A stretch of DNA of 64,000 bases, from contig NC_045138.2 of assembly GCF_008831285.2 (NCBI RefSeq), forward strand, positions 6,661,205 through 6,725,204, read 5' to 3'. The notes under the pieces were generated by a model. The model was not told where the DNA came from. It ran no database searches and was given only the letters and a program-made list of their open reading frames with translations. The number at the start of each line of letters is the position of its first letter. Within the stretch, counting starts at the first letter, position 1. This stretch comes from Nymphaea colorata (Eukaryota > Streptophyta > Magnoliopsida > Nymphaeales > Nymphaeaceae). Shown here one piece after another: positions 57,601 to 64,000 of this stretch. The translations under genes were made by a program, and so were the position numbers.

Positions 57601-60600
57601 TACTGGCAAAATGTACACAGCTGAAGATGCCTCTTATTCATAGAGTTTCCTTCATTCAATAAGATTTTGATTCAAGAAAAAGGATAGCATTGAGCAGCAT
57701 GACGGTTTGCTTAAAAAGCACTATTATACGCTTCAGGTTTCCATGACCTAGAGGTGTCAACATGGTTCCCGTATTCTAGGTCCCATGATTTCATAAGGGT
57801 GGTTACATTTGGTATCGTGTACTATTCAACAAGTGGTGACTCCTTTTGTCTATTGAATACTGTTTGCTCTCAGAATGCAGGAATGCGTCTTTATGGAGGT
57901 GCACAATATCATAGAGCTATGGCTGAATTTCGCTTTGTGGTTGGTGGTATTAAGTGTCCTCAAATTACTCGAGAAGAAATAGTGAATGCATGTGGAGTTG
58001 AAGATGTTCACGATGGGACTAACTATTTCAGGTATGACTTGCCTTTAGTACTTTTTGCAAATGAAATCTTCAACACTGCTCTCATGTGTTTGGTTCTTAT
58101 CATGACATCCATAAATTTTTTTAGGAGTGCTTGTGTGATCGCTGTTGCAAAAGCGAGGGACACATTCGAACCTTTTCTCCATCAGGCAACATTTCTTTCT
58201 TTCTTTGCTTCTTTATGAGTTTTCTACTTTTCTTTTATCTTGAAATGCTGCTAATAAAAGGCAAAAACCAGCTTCAAGAAAATATTGGTCACTTCGACTA
58301 TGTCCCAAACAGCATCTGGAAGGAAGGAATTTTGCATGGACCAGCCTTGCTTGACTTATTACCAGTTGATATTTTGCCAAACTAAGCGCATTCTGGTGTA
58401 TTGGCACAGGCTGTAGAGGCATCTTTACATGCATATATCGAACATGTGAAAGTATTTGCAATGCCATCTTGGCCGCATGAATTTATGCATCACATAATTA
58501 ATCATTATATTTAGTTCCATTTGGAACAGGACCTAGGGTCATGGCAAAAAAAGATTCCTTCTGAACATGCATAACTAAGTTTCATGTTCATAACTTCATA
58601 TCAGTGTCTAATTATTTCTACTTGTGTCATGGAGGAAACTTTTTCTCTTGGATCCTGAAGCTCAACGGTGTGATGTTACTTCTAATTGGCTTCAGTTTTC
58701 CTTTTAGCTTGAAAAAATCAAGGACCAGGCTGAATCCTGCTTATTGTTGTCTTCCAATTTGGTGGCTGCTTCTATTACTTTCCTATTGTCCAGTTCTGAT
58801 CTTCTCAAGTTGATCAATGGGCCATTGGGGACAAAATAATTAACGGTTTCACATCGATTTCTTGCTAAATCTGGATTTATTCTGAAAAGCCGTAGGTTTG
58901 GTCGTTGATCAGCTTTATGGCTGAAACTCACTTCATAATATAGTTATAGCAGAAAATTGATTCCCGGCGTTTTATGAATATGCTTTGAGCTGGATCTTGT
59001 TGTTCACTGCACTCCAATAATGGCTTTCGGAAAATTACCATACAAAAAGCATTGTTGTTCCTGGTAGTGATGGATTCTTTCATTCTCACTCCTAGACTGC
59101 AAGCAGGTTCTTCATTTTTCAGTTATGCTATTATACATTGTGCTAATGATCCTTATGTTGCTGATTCAATCTCTTTGGGGATTTGTGTTTACTAACAATC
59201 TAAAATAAAATTTCATCTACTTCTGTACTCGACTCATTGAGGTGCTTTTGATTTTCTTTTTTCTGTAATTAGATGCCTTACTTGGATCAAGTTCTTGATA
59301 TAGCTCCAGAATAAAAAAAAAAAAAGCAAGGAGAGAGAAAAGATATGGTGAGAGAGAGGGAAAATGGGGTGAGAAAAACCAATCTCAAAATGGGACTGGT
59401 TGAACCCATTCTCTAGATATATGTGTGTATACCTGTCCGTTTTTGTGTGTGCATCACACCGACATCTTCACTGCATGCATGTGACATAGGTTTGAAAGTT
59501 TCTGTTTCCTTTTCTCCTGTACTATTCTTCACTCTTGCTAATATGTAGTTGCTTTTCATCTTCCTTGTGCCAGTTGGGGTTTAGACTTCTTCACATTTTG
59601 AAGAGACTGCTTCCCATCTCTATCTACCTACTGCAAGTATGGCTCCTATCTTCTTTAATGACTTCTGAATCATGATCCATATGGATTAAGGAATTCCTCA
59701 GCATTTCTGTCAAGCTAGACATATTCCTCATTGGCTCACAAATTTTTAAAATACCAAATTTATTTAACCTTGAGCAGAAAGATGGTGAATATTTTATTGG
59801 CCACGATGTATTTCTGAGGCGTGTTGAGGCAGCATTCAATTCTTTTGCAGAATCTACGGAGCGAGCATGTCGTGAAAAGTTAGTCATCTTTGCCAAGCAC
59901 TTTAATAGTAGAGTAATTTTCTAAATGCAACTTATTGAATTTCGTTTTATCAAAAGGTGGGGAAGTTCCAACATGGCTGCATGATTATTCATTCATATTT
60001 TTTGTAAGTGAATAGTCCGTGGAAATTGTCGCAGGAAACATTGGTCAATGTTCTTAAAAGCACCATCATTCACAAGTGGACTACAAACACATATAAAATT
60101 GTAAAGCATGACTGGCAAAAATCCTTTACCCTTCTGTGATTCATCTCAGTACCTTCTAATGTCTATAAAAGTTTGTAGAAACTGAGAATACAATCTGGAA
60201 CTTCAGTTGATAGAATTTCATTGTCTTTTTGTTCTATAAATTAAAGTTCACACTTCACAGATGTGCTATAACTTTACGACTGTGTGCAAACCACCAAGAG
60301 TCAGCTGCTCTGTCACATGGGTATGAGTGCAGGTCTGGGTACGGGTGCAGATCACGTTCAAAATCAGGGGTACAGGAGTACGGCAGTGGATGTACATATA
60401 TTATAATATTATATATATGAAATAATCTGGAAAATTGCATTCATTAAGATTTTAAACAGACCAAAAGTGCACCATTCACCATTGCGATCATGATTCACCA
60501 ATCCAGGTTTGATATCATCCAAATTGGATACATTGATCTAACATGACCTCGGTGCTAGCAAGATGCTGCCTTTTGCTGCTTTGCAGCAGAAAATAGCAAC

Positions 60601-62701
60601 AGATAATAAACAAAAAAACTGAAAAGGAGTAGGTGCTAACGAGTAAGAATAGTCACACGCACATAGTAATATTAAGTTATTAACAATGAATGAATAATGA
60701 AGAAAATAATGAAACAATAGAATCAATAGATGATTAAATTGAGCAAAAAATAAGGAATAACACATAAGGAACAAAAATTGACAGATAAGAGACAAAAGAC
60801 AGAAAAAAATTGAATAATGAGGGTGCAAAAATGGGGCAAATCAGCATGGACGGCTGAAAAACGACAGAAATCGAATGATAACCATACCTGCCATTGGAAA
60901 AGTGGATGAAATCCACCGGACATTGTAGGGTTTGCTGAGAAAAAAGAGGAAGACAAGCCTGCTGTAGGTGGCTTCCTTCGCTGGAGATATTAAATGCTTA
61001 CCGGAAATAGATGCCAGGTGCTGGAAAAATCTCCTCCACCAGTTACTTGCCCAAAACGCAGCAGCATTTGACCCTTCGACGTTGGTCGAAGGCTGCGATA
61101 TTTCAAATCATTGTGTATATACGGTGCTGTAAAAAAAAACCAAAGAAAACCCCAAAATGGGACCAAAATGGACTTGGTCAAATTTGACCTAAGAATGGAC
61201 TGACATGGGGTCTGGGTCCATGACGTGTCAGGCTTCTGTCAGCTCGACACAGGTACAGCACCTTTTGAGGTGCACCCGTGTATGAAAGGGACTCAGCTGG
61301 TGTTGTTTGAAGTGCATAACAGTCTGGTATGGTCATTTTTTGTTATATGTCAAGGAAAAGAAGAACCACTATCTCTGCAGATTTTGGCAGCCCTCTTGCT
61401 CATAAAGCCCTTGGGGTTCCCGCTCACCTTCACTGTGAGTGGATCTATCTTGATCTTATTCATAAAGGGACATGTAATTACATGCATCTTCCTTCATGCA
61501 TCCAAGACATGAAGCGGATAAGTGCATGCTTCCTTCTGCATACATCCAAGACATGCAGAGGATAAGCACATGCTTCCTTCTGCATATATCCAAGATGCAC
61601 AACTTGAGGTTGACTTGGCTGCAGTACAAGCTGATTTTCAGAGGCAACTAACTGCACCAGATTTTCCATGTGGCTCGCTAGTGCCTACCAGTTCATGATG
61701 GTAGCCTTTAGAACTTAAACTGTGTGTTATGTTTCTTTTTCTTCCATTACCAACCTCCATACCCAAAGACTGACCTTTTACACACTCCTGGTTTGGCCAA
61801 AAAACTGGCAGACAAGTCTTTTCTATTTGATGCTCTCGGATGGAAGCATCTCCTAGGGATGAAAGTTGTGAACAGGCGGGGGACTAAGTCTTTTGCTTGT
61901 TTTGTGATATTCACACAAGTTTGTTGGACAAAACCATGGTTGTTGTGTACGAGAATGAGAAAGCATGCAGTATTTTTTCTTGAAATAAATATTCAAATTT
62001 AAATTCTAATGGATTACAAATTTTTATGACTTCTTCCATGAAATGACTTGCAAGTTGCGGCCATCGTTGACATAGTTAACTAAAGTTCAGTAAGATGAGA
62101 ACACTTGCAATTGCCTGAAGGAATAAATAAACCAGTGAGGGCTATGAATGTGGAAAATTCAAACTAACATAATTTCTGCTTTATGTGAAGATGTATGGAA
62201 GACTTAATGAGCACAACTCGATATGTGACTTGGTCTCTGCACAATAAGGTGATACAACAGTGACCTTGCTTTACTTGAAAAGTTGCATATTTTGGTTATG
62301 CTCTTTTCTTAACCTTAGTTTTCTCTAACATCCACCTTTTTACTTTTAACCACAAGAATCGAGCTGGCTTGCGCCATTTTTTGGATTCATTTGCTGGTAC
62401 TGAGCATTCCACTCTTGGTGGTGCATCTATTGTTGGAATCGCTTCTCAAGAAATAGCTAATGGATCTGCTGCTACTGAGAACAAACAAGAAAACAAGGCC
62501 AAGGGTGATGTGAAACACAACCATGTTGGACTAGAAACAAGTGCCTGTACCCAGACCACTGAAATGAGATTGGTTGACCTGCTGGACAACACACTGTGGA
62601 ATAGAAGACTTGCTCCATCATCTGAGAGAATTGTTTATGCATTGGTACAGCAAATTTTTCAAGGCATAAGGGAGCACTTTTTGGTATCTGCAGAACTTAA
62701 G
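51177..62701 (+). CDS. ARC5: Chloroplast-division dynamin ARC5 / DRP5B (C-terminus beyond window)
   Basis: Dynamin-family GTPase that assembles on the cytosolic face of the outer chloroplast envelope and drives constriction. Exons: 51177-51620, 52850-53014, 53733-53855, 54006-54227, 54711-54844, 54929-55021, 55296-55359, 55572-55620, 55779-55861, 57874-58031, 58125-58185, 59574-59636, 59778-59878, 62191-62248, 62357-62701. They total 2163 nt (721 codons) and keep frame throughout. GTPase motifs: G1 GHQTDGKS (82-89), G2 Thr107, G3 DTPG (186-189), G4 TKLD (257-260). Strongly conserved segments include NHVGGGTKTRRPI, KMQHKEFIILCLED and REEIVNACGVEDVHDGTNY. The N-terminal ~45 residues are Ser/Pro/Asn-rich and variable. 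Arabidopsis ARC5 is about 777 aa, so roughly 90-100 C-terminal residues (GED-like end) lie past 64000. No stops or frameshifts: probably functional. Confidence 0.95.
52850..53014 (+). CDS. ARC5: ARC5 exon 2 (149-203)
   Basis: AAACAG|GCATAT to TTGCAG|GTACAT. Encodes AYIEAENMRLE and the G3 region PNLTIIDTPGLVAPAPG. Confidence 0.93.
53733..53855 (+). CDS. ARC5: ARC5 exon 3 (204-244)
   Basis: TTGAAG|GCTCAA to ATGCAG|GTGCTT. Encodes RSVEALVREKMQHKEFIIL and ATTRRVVMQ. Confidence 0.92.
54006..54227 (+). CDS. ARC5: ARC5 exon 4 (245-318)
   Basis: TCACAG|ATTGAT to AAACAG|GTAATT. Contains G4 (VVVSTKLDTKI) and GSILGGSPFFTSVPSGRVG. Confidence 0.93.
54711..54844 (+). CDS. ARC5: ARC5 exon 5
   Basis: TTTCAG|GCTGTT to GAGAAG|GTACTT. 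Encodes AVSLREIQDIASLEEKLGRS through LRLFLEELLRR. It ends after two bases of a codon. Confidence 0.92.
54929..55021 (+). CDS. ARC5: ARC5 exon 6
   Basis: TGTAAG|ATACAT to CTGAA|GTAAGT. Encodes RYMDSVPLIIPLLEKEYRST of the middle (stalk) region. Preceded by an 84-bp intron. Confidence 0.9.
55296..55359 (+). CDS. ARC5: ARC5 exon 7
   Basis: GACAG|CAACAT to ACCAAG|GTTTTA. Encodes NMDEVKLKEKGRVFHDSLLT. Confidence 0.9.
55572..55620 (+). CDS. ARC5: ARC5 exon 8
   Basis: TTACAG|CTTTCA to AATTTG|GTAATG. Encodes LSLLLKGTVVAPPDKFG (last codon split). Confidence 0.9.
55779..55861 (+). CDS. ARC5: ARC5 exon 9
   Basis: TTGTAG|GAGAGA to GCCA|GTAAGT. Encodes ETLQDERVNGGAFHGTDGLQ and IPYKFMP. This exon and intron 8 are the part duplicated at 38725-38943. 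Confidence 0.92.
56010..57294. mobile_element. Fold-back element in ARC5 intron 9
   Basis: Two arms of about 430 bp (56010-56460 and 56880-57294) are inverted imperfect copies around a ~420-bp centre. The ends are ATAGCCGCAAATAT and ATATTTGCGGCTAT. GAGGTTTTTCTTGGGTATTT on the left corresponds to AAACCCAAGAAAACCTC on the right, and GTGTTGCATCTAGGAGGTCA to TGACCTCCTAGATGCAAGAC. No transposase. It resembles a long-TIR MITE or fold-back element; the superfamily is unknown. It fills most of a 2012-bp intron and could form a strong hairpin in the pre-mRNA. Confidence 0.8.
57874..58031 (+). CDS. ARC5: ARC5 exon 10
   Basis: CTCAG|AATGCA to TTTCAG|GTATGA. Encodes NAGMRLYGGAQYHRAMAEFR and REEIVNACGVEDVHDGTNYF, a highly conserved ARC5 region. 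Confidence 0.93.
58125..58185 (+). CDS. ARC5: ARC5 exon 11, followed by a GC donor
   Basis: TTTTAG|GAGTGC to CATCAG|GCAACA. Encodes SACVIAVAKARDTFEPFLHQ. No GT is available at the conserved HQ|LG junction, so intron 11 must be a GC-AG intron. Confidence 0.9.
59574..59636 (+). CDS. ARC5: ARC5 exon 12
   Basis: TGCCAG|TTGGGG to CTGCAA|GTATGG. Encodes LGFRLLHILKRLLPISIYLL and Q. Confidence 0.9.
59778..59878 (+). CDS. ARC5: ARC5 exon 13
   Basis: GAGCAG|AAAGAT to GAAAA|GTTAGT. Encodes KDGEYFIGHDVFLRRVEAAF and AESTERACRE. Confidence 0.9.
61482..61620. repeat. ~44-bp tandem repeat in ARC5 intron 13
   Basis: Three units with CATGCTTCCTTCTGCATA and ATCCAAGACATG. The 2312-bp intron otherwise holds AT-rich and transposon-like sequence with no recognised coding region. 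Confidence 0.7.
62191..62248 (+). CDS. ARC5: ARC5 exon 14
   Basis: GTGAAG|ATGTAT to AATAAG|GTGATA. Encodes KCMEDLMSTTRYVTWSLHNK. Confidence 0.9.
62357..62701 (+). CDS. ARC5: ARC5 exon 15 (to residue 721)
   Basis: CACAAG|AATCGA to CTTAAG|GTACGG. Encodes NRAGLRHFLDSFAGTEH, a variable linker (about 60 residues), then TTEMRLVDLLDNTLWNRRLA and ERIVYALVQQIFQGIREHFL. The next exon is not in the window. Confidence 0.92.
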
Positions 62702-63340
62702 GTACGGTTCCTTATCCTTCTGGATCCTCTCCTTTTCAGTCTTTTAATTTTTTAGTACATAGTGTTTAATCTCTTTGACTAGTCTCTGAAGTTGTCAGCA
62801 TCACTGACATCCTTGTTTCATAATTGCCATGAAAGAGTAAAGTAACTTAAAAAAGAGTGTTGCTGACATAACTGAATGAGCAAATATTATAGTCTAAATA
62901 TTATAATCTTGTCACTTTTTGTGGAACTTACACAAACTATGTTTAAAGTTTGTCATTTTCATGTGAAATAAAGCATATTAAGTTACTGAATTCAGACTAT
63001 TCAGTAAATATTGTCATCTTCTCACTTTTTGTGGCAGGAACTTATGCAAACTATAAAATACATCTAAACTTTAAACTTTGTCATTAACATGAGAAATAAA
63101 GCATATCAAGTTAATAACTTATGTGGCATACAGGTGGCTAAAGGAATAGATGTCAAATACCTGTGGGAGCTAATATGAGAAACGATGAAAATAAATGTGA
63201 GGTTGCTCTTGAACTTGTCATTCATGAGCTTATAGGCAATAGCATCTTCATTCACCTGACTGGTGTAACCAGCTTAAGATCTTCAAGTTTGAATATTTCA
63301 GCTGCATTTTGTGGCACGTAGGGGTCTGACTGACTCTAGT

Positions 63341-63343
63341 TTG

Positions 63344-63421
<78 letters not shown>
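63341..63421. repeat. Compound (CT)n(TA)n(TG)n microsatellite in ARC5 intron 15
   Basis: Three dinucleotide runs back to back, with a short TTTCTT linker after CT. Confidence 0.95.
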
Positions 63422-63425
<4 letters not shown>

Positions 63426-63972
63426 TCAGGAACCGTTTTCCAACTACCTTCAGTCATTGCATGTACAATGCTACTTAGTAGGCATGACTTTTCTCCTTTT
63501 CTTTTTGATGATTGTGAACTCCTTTAGCCCCATGCCATTCAGTGTGCCTTCCTTTTCAGCATTGCTAGACAGCATTATCTATATGTGTGTCTGTTGTGTG
63601 TGTGTGTGTGTTATGAATCTGATCATAATTAATATATTCATACAGACTCTTGAACAATTTTCATTTTTTTGTGTTGTGAACCTGATAATAACTAATATAT
63701 ATCCAGACTCTTGAACAATTTTCAACAACCAACAAGATACCATGGTTAAAGGTAGTAAATGGGTTTTTGATTTGGATGATTAAAATATAGAGAATTGGAT
63801 CTTTGTTGAAGCTGATGGACCATTAGACCAGAATTCAGGAATCATTTTTCAACTACTTTCTATTATTACATGTATAATCTTACTTAGTGGCCATGACTTC
63901 TCTCTTTTTTGTTTTTGATGATCATGAAACCCCCTAGGCCCATGCCATTTAATGTGCATTCTTTTTCCTTGA
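63421..63972. repeat. Direct repeat pair, period about 410 bp, in ARC5 intron 15
   Basis: About 140 bp at 63421 and 63831 align by eye (AATTCAGGAA, CATGACTT, GCCCATGCCATT, ATGTGCATTC-like). A shorter tandem pair (CAGACTCTTGAACAATTTTC) lies between, near 63644 and 63704. Confidence 0.7.
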
Positions 63973-64000
63973 GACAACCCCCAGTCTGGTTGACAACTAT

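Noticed and set aside
61225-61990. Frames of 78-95 codons in ARC5 intron 13 as a nested gene
   Set aside because: No recognisable domain. They overlap a 44-bp tandem repeat and transposon-like sequence and are not supported by splice or start context.

Overview
This is nuclear DNA of a land plant, almost certainly a flowering plant. The evidence is a multi-exon gene for the chloroplast-division dynamin ARC5/DRP5B, an intact CC-NBS-LRR resistance gene, plant-type Copia, Gypsy and L1-like retroelement remains, and AT-rich intergenic DNA full of microsatellites. I cannot place the species. Only two host genes are convincing. The rest is repeats, many nested.

Layout: 1-3600 holds an inverted copy of a long purine/pyrimidine-rich repeat. 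4528-11104 is a decayed, minus-strand, chimeric Copia element: a nearly complete polyprotein relic (10089 to about 6310) is fused to the RT/RNase H end and LTR of a second Copia, with a perfect 226-bp tandem duplication at the junction. A CACTA-like end lies near 11.2 kb. 12.1-15.7 kb is a GC-rich L1-type LINE inside more pyrimidine-rich repeat, whose 3' domain ends near 17.7 kb. A LINE RT relic follows, then a long copy of the pyrimidine element (18357-23015) carrying an inserted sequence at about 20985-22135.

23074-27249 (minus) is a single-exon CNL resistance gene of 1391 codons with tandemly amplified LRRs. Upstream are more CT-rich DNA, a duplicate of the NLR 5' end, a truncated LINE, a decayed Gypsy element (about 31.9-34.9 kb), small MITE-like repeats, dispersed repeats and long (AT)n tracts. 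At 38.7 kb there is a DNA-level copy of ARC5 intron 8 plus exon 9.

51177 to the right edge is ARC5/DRP5B (plus). I resolved 15 exons (721 codons) through 62701. The C-terminal exon(s) lie beyond the window. Intron 9 contains a 1.3-kb fold-back element, and intron 11 has a GC-AG boundary. The two host genes have unrelated roles (immune receptor; plastid division) and nothing suggests joint regulation.

The best candidate for something undescribed is the dispersed composite element: a conserved 5' domain of about 0.6-0.7 kb, a body of degenerate TTTGATTTCTCTCTTAAAAT / TTCTCTCTTTTATTAATC units, and a conserved 3' domain of about 0.75 kb. Three pyrimidine-rich bodies also hold a short island with a conserved reading frame. 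All homology calls were made by eye.
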